A stretch of DNA of 19,217 nt from Deltaproteobacteria bacterium (GTDB lineage Bacteria > Desulfobacterota > Deferrimicrobia > Deferrimicrobiales > Deferrimicrobiaceae). The stretch spans positions 2,176-21,392 of the forward strand of contig JAJZRM010000006.1 of the NCBI GenBank assembly GCA_021802685.1. The letters are read 5' to 3'. Of this stretch, positions 1 to 7,188 are shown in pieces; position 1 is the stretch's first letter; each line of letters starts with the position of its first letter. Below the pieces are notes generated by a model, which was given only the letters and a program-made list of their open reading frames with translations, searched no databases and was not told where the DNA came from. The position numbers were made by a program, and so were the translations under genes.

Positions 1-1
1 T

Positions 2-616
2 CTCAACGAATCCATTTCCCGGCTGGAACGGGACCTGCTGGTTCGGGCAGCCGCCAATGTATCGACCGCGGCGTCCGCCGAAGAGCTGAGGGCGAAGGAA
101 GCCGAGCTCACGCGGGTCCAGGACCTGCTGGATAAGCTCAAGAACGTTCGGGCCAACGGGAGGATGGTGCTGGAGATCTCCTCCCCCGAGACTTTGAGGA
201 ACTCCCTGTACGATATCGAGCTGGAGAACGGGGATGTGCTCGTCGTTCCCCAGAACCCCCGGAGCCTTCAGACGCTGGGCGCCGTGTTCAACCAGGCGAC
301 GTTCGTATTCGATAAGACAAAAGAGGTCGGGGATTACATCTCGATGGCCGGCGGGTACACGGAGTCGGCGGACAGGGAGCGGATCTACATCCTGAAGGTG
401 AACGGATCGGCGGTCCGCCCCGAAAGCAGCCGGTTTTTCCTCTCTTCCGGCTCCACGTACACGACGAGGGACGGGAAGCCGCTCCTGGAGCCCGGAGACA
501 CCATCATCGTGCCCGAGAAACTCGACCGGATCGCATGGCTCCGGGAAACCAAGGACATCACCCAGATCTTCTTCCAGATCGCCGTTGCGGCCGGCGTCGT
601 GATCGCGCTGTTCTGA
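2..616 (+). CDS. Polysaccharide export protein, SLBB domain (Wza-type), C-terminal part
   Basis: The frame is already open at base 2 and ends with TGA at 614-616, so only the last 204 residues are seen and the true start lies upstream. The visible part begins with a charged, coiled-coil-like stretch (about residues 1-55). An SLBB-like beta-grasp domain follows: GDVLVVP near residue 79, a segment naming the 'GGY' turn around residues 119-122, and a final PGDTIIVP near 164-171. The last dozen residues are hydrophobic and could form a C-terminal membrane segment. Proteins of this kind sit in the outer membrane/periplasm and form the exit channel for capsule or exopolysaccharide. The next gene, a chain-length protein, is the usual partner. 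The family call is firm; the exact subtype and full length cannot be judged from a fragment. Confidence 0.85.
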   Translation, partial: LNESISRLERDLLVRAAANVSTAASAEELRAKEAELTRVQDLLDKLKNVRANGRMVLEISSPETLRNSLYDIELENGDVLVVPQNPRSLQTLGAVFNQATFVFDKTKEVGDYISMAGGYTESADRERIYILKVNGSAVRPESSRFFLSSGSTYTTRDGKPLLEPGDTIIVPEKLDRIAWLRETKDITQIFFQIAVAAGVVIALF

Positions 617-634
617 ACGGCGACATCCGTTTAT

Positions 635-638
635 GGAG
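635..638 (+). promoter_or_regulatory. RBS choosing the start of the chain-length gene
   Basis: GGAG lies six bases before the ATG at 645. The more upstream in-frame ATG at 633 has no Shine-Dalgarno-like sequence in the 16 bases before it, so 645 is the better start. Confidence 0.5.
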
Positions 639-644
639 CGGGAA

Positions 645-1778
645 ATGGAACCCGAAATGGCGCCCCCCGGGAACGAGATCGACCTGGCAAAGCTGTTTGC
701 CGCCCTTTGGCGCCGGCGGCGCCTGATCTTCGCGATCACCTCGGTGTTCGCCGCTGTCGCGGTGGTCGTGTCCCTGCGGCTCCCCAATCTCTACAAGGCG
801 GAAACACGGATCCTGCCGCCCCAGGACAAGGGAGGGAATCTCGCCGCGCAGTTGCTGGGCCAGGCGGGGGGGCTCATGGCGCTGGCCGGCGGAGTTCCCG
901 GCGTGAAGTCCCAGGGCGAACTGTATGTGGAGATCGCGAAATCCCGAACCGTGCTGGACCGCATCGTCGACCGGTTCGACCTGATGAAGCTCTATGAGGC
1001 GCGGTACCGCCAGGATGCGAGAAGGAACCTCCTGGGGGCCGTCAAGGCCAGGGACGATCGAAAGAGCGGGATAATATTCCTGACGGTGGAGGACACGGAC
1101 CCCAAACGGGCGGCGGATATCGCCAATGCGTTCGTCGAGGAGCTGAAGTCCCTGGCGGGCGGGCTGGCGATCTCGGAAGCCGGCCAGAGGCGGATGTTCT
1201 TCGAGGAGCAGATCCGGCACGCGAAGGAGTCGCTTACCCGCTCCGAGGAGGAGATCAAAGGTTTCCAGCAGCGGACGGGACTGTTCCAGGTCGACGCCCA
1301 GGCCAGGGCCATCATCGAGGGGATCGCGCGTCTCCGGGCGATCATTGCGGCCAAGGAGGTCGAGGCCAAGGTGCTTCGGTCGTTCGCGACCTCCCGGAAT
1401 CCTGACCTGAACCGGGTGGAGGAGGAGATCCGGGCGCTCCGGAGCGAATTGCAGAAAACCGAAACGACGAAGGGAGCGGGTTTCGACCCCATCATGTCCT
1501 CGGGCAGGGTCCCCGAGATGGGAACGGAATACCTTCGGAAGGTGAGACAGCTGAAGTACAACGAAACCCTGTTCGAGCTGCTGTCGAAGCAGTATGAACT
1601 GGCGAAGCTGGACGAGGCCAGGGACGCGGTCGTCATACAGGTGATCGACCGTGCGGTCCCTCCCGAGCGGAAATCCGGACCGCAAAGAGCGTTGATCGTC
1701 ATACTGTCCGCGTTCATCGCCCTCTTCCTGTCCACGGGCGTTCTTGCGGTGGTGGAAGTCCTGAAAACGCGCCGATGA
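645..1778 (+). CDS. Wzz/GumC-type polysaccharide chain-length determinant (PCP), no kinase domain
   Basis: Inner-membrane polysaccharide co-polymerase that sets chain length and links synthesis to the export pore. The product is 377 residues from the ATG at 645 (381 if the ATG at 633 is used). It has the classic layout: a short cytoplasmic N-terminus ending in an arginine run, a first membrane span at about residues 27-44, a long periplasmic part rich in predicted coiled coil (about 180-290), and a second span near the C-terminus preceded by a Pro-containing PPERKSGPQR stretch. Nothing follows the second span except a few basic residues, so the fused tyrosine autokinase of Wzc proteins is absent. 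It starts 28 bases after the export gene and its TGA overlaps the next ATG (ATGA at 1775-1778), so these genes are probably cotranscribed and coupled. Confidence 0.88.
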   Translation: MEPEMAPPGNEIDLAKLFAALWRRRRLIFAITSVFAAVAVVVSLRLPNLYKAETRILPPQDKGGNLAAQLLGQAGGLMALAGGVPGVKSQGELYVEIAKSRTVLDRIVDRFDLMKLYEARYRQDARRNLLGAVKARDDRKSGIIFLTVEDTDPKRAADIANAFVEELKSLAGGLAISEAGQRRMFFEEQIRHAKESLTRSEEEIKGFQQRTGLFQVDAQARAIIEGIARLRAIIAAKEVEAKVLRSFATSRNPDLNRVEEEIRALRSELQKTETTKGAGFDPIMSSGRVPEMGTEYLRKVRQLKYNETLFELLSKQYELAKLDEARDAVVIQVIDRAVPPERKSGPQRALIVILSAFIALFLSTGVLAVVEVLKTRR

Positions 1779-2758
1779 ACGATTTTGCCGTGGCTGTGCT
1801 CGGCACCGGCTCCATCGGGTACCGGCATCTCTCGGTGTTGCGAACCCTGGGGGTGAAATGCGTCGCGGTGCCCGTGCGCCCGGAACGCGCCAAGGCATTG
1901 GCCACCGAAGGATGGGAAGTCGCCGGCTCCCTGGACGAAGCGGTGTCCATGGGAGTGCGGGCCGCGGTCATCGCGACCGACACGCTGCGTCATGTTCCGG
2001 ACACGCTGCATGCTCTTCATCTCGGCCTGGACGTTCTTTGCGAAAAGCCGCTGGCGGAGGATGCGCTCGCGGCGAGCCGCCTGCCGGATCCTCCCGGTGA
2101 TTCGGCCCCCAAGCTGTTCGTGGCCTACTGTCTTCGCTTCGACGAAGGATTGACGGCATTTCGCGCCCGCCTTGCTTCGATCGGGGATATCCATTCGGTG
2201 CGCATCGAATGCCGTTCTTTCCTCCCGGAGTGGCGGCCGACCCGCGACTACCGCGAATGTTACTCGGCGCGGGCCTCGGAGGGTGGGGTGCTCCGTGACC
2301 TGAGCCACGAGGTGGATTACGCATGTTGGCTCTTCGGCGTTCCCGAGACGGTGGCGGGCATGATCGGGAACACGGGAAGGTTGGGGATCGAGAGCGAGGA
2401 GATCGCGGAAGCGCACTGGGTCGCACCCGGCGGTATCCGCGTTTCCATTGGCCTGGATTACCTGAGCAATCCTCCTTCCCGCTTCGTTCGGGCGCATGGA
2501 AGTCTCGGGGAGCTGGAATACGATTTCCTGTCCCGGCGCCTTGTCTTGCGGGAGGCGGGCGGCCGCAATCGGGAAGAGAGGCCGCAAGGGGATCCCGGGG
2601 ACATGTACGTGGAGCAGATGCTCCGGTTCCTGCAGGCGGTCTCGGGGGGGGAACATGGGGCGCTCGCGACGGGACGGCACGAGATGAAGGTGCTTGCCCT
2701 CTGCGATGCCTGGAGGAAAAGCGCAAGCTCGGGCCGAAGGGAGGAATTGCGATCTTGA
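1775..2758 (+). CDS. Gfo/Idh/MocA-family NAD(P)-dependent oxidoreductase, PtmF-like
   Basis: A 327-residue Rossmann-fold sugar oxidoreductase. It has the dinucleotide motif GTGSIG at residues 10-15, the family's EKP motif at 90-92, and a GVLRDLSHEVDY segment at 171-182 whose His178 matches the usual active-site histidine region. It starts in an ATGA overlap with the chain-length gene. An oxidoreductase of this family (PtmF) lies beside the CMP-legionaminate synthetase gene in Campylobacter flagellin-glycosylation loci, where it was placed among the early, precursor-supplying steps. Position next to legF here supports the same role, but the exact substrate cannot be read from sequence. Family call is strong; the PtmF assignment is by context. 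Confidence 0.8.
   Translation: MNDFAVAVLGTGSIGYRHLSVLRTLGVKCVAVPVRPERAKALATEGWEVAGSLDEAVSMGVRAAVIATDTLRHVPDTLHALHLGLDVLCEKPLAEDALAASRLPDPPGDSAPKLFVAYCLRFDEGLTAFRARLASIGDIHSVRIECRSFLPEWRPTRDYRECYSARASEGGVLRDLSHEVDYACWLFGVPETVAGMIGNTGRLGIESEEIAEAHWVAPGGIRVSIGLDYLSNPPSRFVRAHGSLGELEYDFLSRRLVLREAGGRNREERPQGDPGDMYVEQMLRFLQAVSGGEHGALATGRHEMKVLALCDAWRKSASSGRREELRS
2737..2744 (+). promoter_or_regulatory. RBS for the TTG start of legF
   Basis: AAGGGAGG ends ten bases before the TTG at 2755. It supports a TTG start, because no in-frame ATG lies at the expected N-terminus. Confidence 0.55.
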
Positions 2759-3489
2759 CGATCGAGCCGATACTCTGCGTCATTCCCGCCCGCGGAGGGT
2801 CCAAGGGGCTTCCCGGAAAGAACATCCGGCCGTTGGCGGGCGTGCCGTTGATCGGACACTCCATCCGGTGCGCCATGATGTGCCCCGAGATCTCCCGGAC
2901 GATCGTCAGCACCGACTCCGGGGAAATCGCGGCGGTCGCCCGGGCGAGCGGTGCGGACGTGCCCTTCATGAGGCCCGCGGAACTTGCGCAGGATCGGACG
3001 CCCATGCTTCCGGTGCTGCAGCACGCCTTGCGGGAGATGGAGCGCCTCGACGGGACGCGGTACGGTTCGGTCCTACTGCTGGATCCGACCAGCCCGGGCC
3101 GGGTCCCTTCGGACGTGGCCGAGTGCGTCCGCCGCTTGAAAGGCGATCCGGCGGCCGATGGGGTGGTCGGCGTCTCCCGGCCCGGGTTCAACCCGTACTG
3201 GCATTGCATCGTGGAGCGGGATGGTTACATGGCTCCGCTCATCCCCGGAGCCGACCGCTTCGGCCGGCGGCAGGATGTGCCCTTCGTTTACCGCATCAAT
3301 GCGTCGATCTACCTGTGGAGGCGCGACTTTCTTCTCGAAGTGCAGGGGTCCTGGATGAATGGGCGTCACCTGATGCACGAGATTCCCGAGGCCCGTGCCA
3401 TCCACATCGACGACCTGGACGAGTTCGAGCGCGCCGACCTGATGATAAGGCACGGCTTGGTCAAGTTCCCGTGGCTGGAGGCGAGATGA
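2755..3489 (+). CDS. legF: CMP-legionaminic acid synthetase (NeuA/PtmB family)
   Basis: Cytidylyltransferase that activates the nonulosonic acid with CTP to give the CMP-sugar donor. The TTG at 2755 is chosen as start: it overlaps the previous stop as TTGA, has a good Shine-Dalgarno, and gives 244 residues, normal for the family. The nucleotide-binding signature RGGSKGLPGKN sits at residues 13-23 right after a beta strand (ILCVIPA). STDS follows at 52-55, then an F-x-RP-x-x-L-x-x-D stretch at 71-80, all typical of NeuA-like synthetases. The open frame continues far upstream, but that part overlaps the oxidoreductase and is not family-like. The surrounding legI, legG, legB, legC and ptmE genes make legionaminate a better substrate than Neu5Ac or pseudaminate. 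Confidence 0.9.
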   Translation: MTIEPILCVIPARGGSKGLPGKNIRPLAGVPLIGHSIRCAMMCPEISRTIVSTDSGEIAAVARASGADVPFMRPAELAQDRTPMLPVLQHALREMERLDGTRYGSVLLLDPTSPGRVPSDVAECVRRLKGDPAADGVVGVSRPGFNPYWHCIVERDGYMAPLIPGADRFGRRQDVPFVYRINASIYLWRRDFLLEVQGSWMNGRHLMHEIPEARAIHIDDLDEFERADLMIRHGLVKFPWLEAR

Positions 3490-4289
3490 AGAAGCTGGGA
3501 GAGCTCATGGACCTGGGCGGCCGCGTCGCCCTGGTTACGGGCGGCGGCGGCCACATCGGCTCGGCGATAGCGGGCGTTTTCCTCGAGGCGGGTGCGCGGG
3601 TCGTCCTGTGCGACCTGACCATGGAAGCATGCGAACGGCGCGCCGGAGAGCTTGAAAAGCAGGGGAGCGGAAGACCGGACTCCGTAGCCGCGGACCTCGC
3701 CGGCGAGGAGGGGGCGCGCGGGGCCGTCCGGGATGCGATCCGCCGGGCCGGCCGCCTGGACATCCTCGTCCACTGTGCGGCATTCGTCGGCATCACGCGG
3801 ATCCCCGGCTGGATCGAGCCGTTCGAGAAGCAGACCGTGGCCGCTTGGGATGCCGCAATGAGGGTGAACCTGACGGCGGCCTTCGTCATGGCGCAGGAGT
3901 CCGCCCCCTCGCTGAAAGCCGGAGGCCACGGTTCCGTGATCCTCGTTTCCTCCATATACGGAATCGTGGGGCCCGACAAGACCCTCTACGAGGGAACGGC
4001 GATGGAAACCCCGGCGGGCTACGCGGCAGGGAAGGGCGGGCTCATCCAGCTGGGGCGTTACCTCGCCACGATGCTCGCTCCGGAGATCAGGGTAAACTGC
4101 CTGACCCCCGGCGGGGTCTGGCGCGGCCAACCGGAGGAGTTCCAGGACCGTTACAAGGCGCGCACGCCGCTTCGGCGCATGGCCACCGAGGAGGATTTGA
4201 AGGGAGCGGCGCTGTTTCTGGCCGGCGATCTCTCGTCGTACGTTACCGGCCACAACCTGGTTGTCGATGGAGGATGGACCGCGTGGTGA
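3486..4289 (+). CDS. ptmA: Short-chain dehydrogenase/reductase, PtmA-like
   Basis: A 267-residue classical SDR starting in an ATGA overlap with legF. The cofactor motif TGGGGHIG is at residues 18-25. The catalytic set is intact: Asn128 (in MRVNLT), Ser155 (LVSS), Tyr179 and Lys183 (YAAGK). The C-terminus ends with the usual VVDGGWT motif. Placement directly after the CMP-synthetase gene and near a PtmF-like oxidoreductase copies the ptmF-ptmB-ptmA order of Campylobacter legionaminate loci. There PtmA was grouped with early amino-sugar supply, but its chemistry is not something the sequence shows. It could also reduce another sugar intermediate. SDR family membership is certain; the PtmA name rests on context. 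Confidence 0.82.
   Translation: MKKLGELMDLGGRVALVTGGGGHIGSAIAGVFLEAGARVVLCDLTMEACERRAGELEKQGSGRPDSVAADLAGEEGARGAVRDAIRRAGRLDILVHCAAFVGITRIPGWIEPFEKQTVAAWDAAMRVNLTAAFVMAQESAPSLKAGGHGSVILVSSIYGIVGPDKTLYEGTAMETPAGYAAGKGGLIQLGRYLATMLAPEIRVNCLTPGGVWRGQPEEFQDRYKARTPLRRMATEEDLKGAALFLAGDLSSYVTGHNLVVDGGWTAW
4269..4273 (+). promoter_or_regulatory. RBS deciding the legI start
   Basis: GGAGG directly abuts the ATG at 4274, which leaves no spacer and makes that ATG an unlikely start. The in-frame GTG codons at 4283 (spacer 9) and 4286 (spacer 12) fit better. The second forms a GTGA overlap with the ptmA stop. Confidence 0.5.
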
Positions 4290-5341
4290 CGCCCGGCGCG
4301 CCGTTCATCCGGATCGGCGGTCACCAGGTGGGCGGGGGACATCCGTGCTTCGTCATCGCCGAGGCGGGCGTCAATCATAACGGAGACATGGGCCTTGCCA
4401 TGCGGCTCGTGGACGTAGCGGCGGATGCGGGAGCGAACGCCGTCAAGTTCCAGACCTTCCGGGCAGGGAAACTCGTCACGAAGTGGGCGCCCAAGGCGGC
4501 CTATCAGGCGGAGAACACGGGATCGGGCGGATCCCAGTTCGACATGCTCGGCAAGCTCGAGCTCTCGCGGGATCAGCATCGCGACCTCGCGGAGCGCTGC
4601 GCCAGGCGCGGAATCCTCTTCCTCTCCACGCCGTTCGATGAAGACAGCGCGGATTTCCTCGAATCGATGAACGTGCCGGCGTTCAAGGTCTCTTCCGGAG
4701 ACCTGACCGATCTTATCTTCCTGCGGCACATCGCGTCCAAGGGGCTTCCGGTCCTGCTGTCGACGGGGATGGGGACGCTCGATGAAGTGCGCGAGGCGGT
4801 AAACGCGCTGACGGGAGTTCCCGGCCTCGCGCTGCTCCACTGCGTCAGCAACTACCCGGCGGATCCGGCCCACGTGAATCTCCGGGCGATGGATACCCTG
4901 CGCCTCGCCTTCGGCGTGCCGGTCGGGTATTCCGACCATTCCGAGGGTCTTGCGGTCGCGCTGGCGGCGGTGGCGCTGGGCGCCGTCGTGCTCGAGAAAC
5001 ATTTCACCCTGGACAGGACTCTGCCGGGACCGGATCACAGGGCGTCCCTGGAACCCGCCGAACTGGGGAAGCTCGTCGAGGACATCCGCACGATAGAGCG
5101 GGCAATGGGCCACGGGCGCAAGGAGCCTGCGCCGTCGGAGCTCGAAACGGCGTCGGTCGCCCGCAAGAGCCTCGTGGCGGCGTGCGACATTCCCGCGGGG
5201 ACCATCGTCTCGCGCGAGCATGTGGCGGCCCGGCGGCCAGGCACGGGAATCCCTCCCGGCATACTGGAACGGCTGCTCGGGCGGAAAACGAGGACCGCCA
5301 TGACCGCCGGTACGCCGTTCGATTGGAAGGCGCTCGATTGA
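4283..5341 (+). CDS. legI: N-acetylneuraminate-synthase family enzyme: N,N'-diacetyllegionaminate synthase
   Basis: Condenses the 2,4-diacetamido-2,4,6-trideoxymannose product of LegG with phosphoenolpyruvate to form the nine-carbon acid. The GTG at 4283 gives 352 residues; starts at 4274 or 4286 change only the first few. The TIM-barrel NeuB domain shows AEAGVNHNGD (26-35), AVKFQTF (53-59), STPFDE (115-120), KVSSGD (135-140), YSDHS (216-220) and EKHFTLD then PGPDHRAS (238-255). These include the metal and PEP-binding residues of the family. A C-terminal SAF (antifreeze-like) domain runs from about 294 to the end, with RKSL and the GTGIPP motif, and closes over the active site in NeuB dimers. 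The legionaminate rather than sialate assignment comes from the neighbouring LegB, LegC and PtmE homologues. Confidence 0.92.
   Translation: MVTPGAPFIRIGGHQVGGGHPCFVIAEAGVNHNGDMGLAMRLVDVAADAGANAVKFQTFRAGKLVTKWAPKAAYQAENTGSGGSQFDMLGKLELSRDQHRDLAERCARRGILFLSTPFDEDSADFLESMNVPAFKVSSGDLTDLIFLRHIASKGLPVLLSTGMGTLDEVREAVNALTGVPGLALLHCVSNYPADPAHVNLRAMDTLRLAFGVPVGYSDHSEGLAVALAAVALGAVVLEKHFTLDRTLPGPDHRASLEPAELGKLVEDIRTIERAMGHGRKEPAPSELETASVARKSLVAACDIPAGTIVSREHVAARRPGTGIPPGILERLLGRKTRTAMTAGTPFDWKALD
5325..5330 (+). promoter_or_regulatory. RBS for the TTG start of legG
   Basis: GGAAGG ends seven bases before the TTG at 5338 and supports this as the initiation codon of the 2-epimerase gene. Confidence 0.5.
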
Positions 5342-6510
5342 GGACGGTCGGCGTCGTCACCACCTCCCGGGCGGATTACGGCATCTACCTCCCGGTGCTA
5401 CGCCGCATCCGGACGGAACGGACCCTCGCCCTCCGGCTCATGGTCACGGGGATGCACCTTTCGAAGCGCTTCGGCATGACGGTCGAGGCGATCGAGGCCG
5501 ACGGGTTCGAGGCGGCCGAGCGCGTGCCGGTGTTGTCGGATTCGGATGATCCCCGGGCAATCGCCGAGTCGATGGCGAGAGGGACGGCGGGTTTTGCGGA
5601 GGTCTTCGCGCGGTCCCGGCCGGACATCCTTGTGGTGTTGGGGGACCGCTTCGAGATGCACGCCGCCGCGCTCGCCGCGCTGCCGTTCAAGATCCCGGTC
5701 GCCCACATTCACGGGGGCGAGCTGACCGAAGGCGCCATCGACGACGCCCTTCGCCACTCGATGACCAGGTTGAGCCACCTGCATTTCGCGGCCACGGAGG
5801 AGTACGGGCGCCGCCTGGTGCAGATGGGCGAGGAGCTCTGGCGCGTGACGGTCACCGGTTCGCCTTCCCTGGACAACCTCGCGTCCGCGAGGAGGCTTTC
5901 GCCGGGGGAACTGGAATCGCGATTCGGTCTGCGGGTGACGGCCGACACGCTCCTGGCGACGCTCCATCCCACGACGCTCGAGTTCGAGGACGCGGACGGG
6001 CAGGCCGAGGAATTTCTCGCGGCGCTCAAGGCGTCCGGGCGACCGGTCGTTTTCACGATGCCAAACGCCGATACCGGAGGGCAGGCCATCCGTGAACGCA
6101 TCCGGCGCTTTGTCCGCGCGGAGCCCTCGGCGCGGGCGGTGGAGAGCCTCGGCACGGAGGGGTACTTCAGCGTGCTCGCTCTTTGCTGCGCGATGGTGGG
6201 CAACTCCTCCAGCGGCCTCCTGGAGGCGCCGTCCTTCGGCCTGCCCGTGGTGAACGTGGGAAACCGCCAGAGAGGAAGGGTGCGCGGGGAGAACGTAATC
6301 GACGTCGGGTACGGGCGGGAAGAGATCGGCGAAGGCATCCGGCGCGCCACGGACCCGGCGTTCAGGAAATCCCTTCAGGGAATGGCGAACCCTTACGGAG
6401 ACGGGAAGGCCGCGCCCCGGATCGTCGCGAAGCTCGCGGAGGCGCCGCTGTCGGGACGACTCCTGGTGAAGCGCTTCCACGACCTGCCCGTCGGGAAGGA
6501 TCCGCCGTGA
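5338..6510 (+). CDS. legG: Hydrolysing NDP-sugar 2-epimerase (NeuC family), LegG role
   Basis: Removes the nucleotide from the NDP-diacetamido-trideoxy sugar and inverts C2, giving the manno substrate for LegI. The TTG at 5338 overlaps the legI stop (TTGA) and gives 390 residues beginning MRTVGVVTTSRADYG, the standard NeuC N-terminus. Family landmarks are SRADYG (10-15), GDRFEM (102-107), HIHGGE (123-128), the DDALRHSMTRLSH helix (135-147) and GNSSSG (288-293), followed by a GNRQRGRVRGENV stretch. All the acidic and histidine positions typical of hydrolysing epimerases appear to be present. In a locus with PtmE the natural substrate should be GDP-linked. PseG-type hydrolases of the pseudaminate pathway look different, which argues for legionaminate. 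Confidence 0.9.
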   Translation: MRTVGVVTTSRADYGIYLPVLRRIRTERTLALRLMVTGMHLSKRFGMTVEAIEADGFEAAERVPVLSDSDDPRAIAESMARGTAGFAEVFARSRPDILVVLGDRFEMHAAALAALPFKIPVAHIHGGELTEGAIDDALRHSMTRLSHLHFAATEEYGRRLVQMGEELWRVTVTGSPSLDNLASARRLSPGELESRFGLRVTADTLLATLHPTTLEFEDADGQAEEFLAALKASGRPVVFTMPNADTGGQAIRERIRRFVRAEPSARAVESLGTEGYFSVLALCCAMVGNSSSGLLEAPSFGLPVVNVGNRQRGRVRGENVIDVGYGREEIGEGIRRATDPAFRKSLQGMANPYGDGKAAPRIVAKLAEAPLSGRLLVKRFHDLPVGKDPP

Positions 6511-7184
6511 ACCCGGATGCGGAGAAGCCGTCCCTTCCCCGTTGCGTGATCCTCGGCGGCGGCGGCCATGCGCGCGTGCTCGTCGATTGCATCCGCGAGT
6601 CCCGGCTCTCGGAGATCGAGGGGGTGCTGGACGCGGATCCCTCGATCCATGGGCGGAAGGTCCTCGACGTTCTCATCCTCGGCGGCGACGAGATGCTGGG
6701 CGGCCTCGCAGCGGGCGGCGTCACGCATTTCGTGGTCGGGCTCGGCGGGGTCAGGGACAACGGGCCGAGGAGGCGCCTGTTCGAACTGGGTCTGCTGTTC
6801 CGCCTCGCGCCCCTGTCGGTGCGCCATCCGTCCGCCGTCGTCTCCCGGTGGGCGGGCGTCGGCCCGGGATGCCAACTGCTGCCGGGGAGCATCGTGAACG
6901 CGGGCGCCGTGCTCGGGAAAAACATCATCGTGAACAGCGGCGCCGTCGTGGAACACGATTGCGTCGTCGAGGACCACGTGCACATCGCCACGGGCGCAAG
7001 GCTTGCGAGCGGCGTGCGCGCGGGAGCGGGCGCTCACATCGGCGCGGGGGCGACCGTGCGGCAAGGGATCGCGATCGGGGAACGGGCGGTGGTGGGCGCG
7101 GGGGCGGCGGTCATCCGCGACGTTGCCGCGGGCACGGTGGTGGCGGGCGTCCCGGCGCGGCCGCTCGACAAGGGTCCGGGGTGA
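6507..7184 (+). CDS. legH: NeuD/PglD-type sugar N-acetyltransferase (LegH role)
   Basis: A 225-residue product starting at GTG 6507 in a GTGA overlap with legG, with a GAAGGA ribosome site six bases upstream. The N-terminal alpha/beta domain carries GGGGHA at residues 17-22, typical of the sugar-binding domain of NeuD and PglD. From about 105 to 215 there are repeated hexapeptides of a left-handed beta helix. His150 in VVEHD matches the catalytic base position of PglD-type acetyltransferases. The protein would acetylate the 4-amino group made by LegC, using acetyl-CoA. The Campylobacter enzyme for this step is reported as a different (GNAT) type, so the assignment is functional, from family and context. 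O-acetylation of the finished acid is the main alternative. Confidence 0.82.
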   Translation: MNPDAEKPSLPRCVILGGGGHARVLVDCIRESRLSEIEGVLDADPSIHGRKVLDVLILGGDEMLGGLAAGGVTHFVVGLGGVRDNGPRRRLFELGLLFRLAPLSVRHPSAVVSRWAGVGPGCQLLPGSIVNAGAVLGKNIIVNSGAVVEHDCVVEDHVHIATGARLASGVRAGAGAHIGAGATVRQGIAIGERAVVGAGAAVIRDVAAGTVVAGVPARPLDKGPG

Positions 7185-7188
7185 CCGC

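Noticed and set aside
645..1778. Wzc-type tyrosine autokinase fused to the chain-length protein
   Set aside because: The protein ends just after its second membrane span and shows no Walker A or tyrosine-rich tail.
558..2680. Long open frames on the minus strand (for example 558-1898 and 992-2680)
   Set aside because: They lie opposite well-supported plus-strand genes, lack recognisable domains, are rich in Arg, Pro and His, and are expected from high third-position GC.
2323..2754. N-terminal extension of LegF upstream of the TTG
   Set aside because: It overlaps the oxidoreductase gene in another frame, is low-complexity Arg/Gly-rich, and the NeuA-family N-terminus starts at the TTG.
2755..6510. 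Sialic acid (Neu5Ac) synthesis by neuA-neuB-neuC
   Set aside because: The same locus has LegB, LegC and PtmE homologues, which Neu5Ac synthesis does not need; legionaminate explains all of them.
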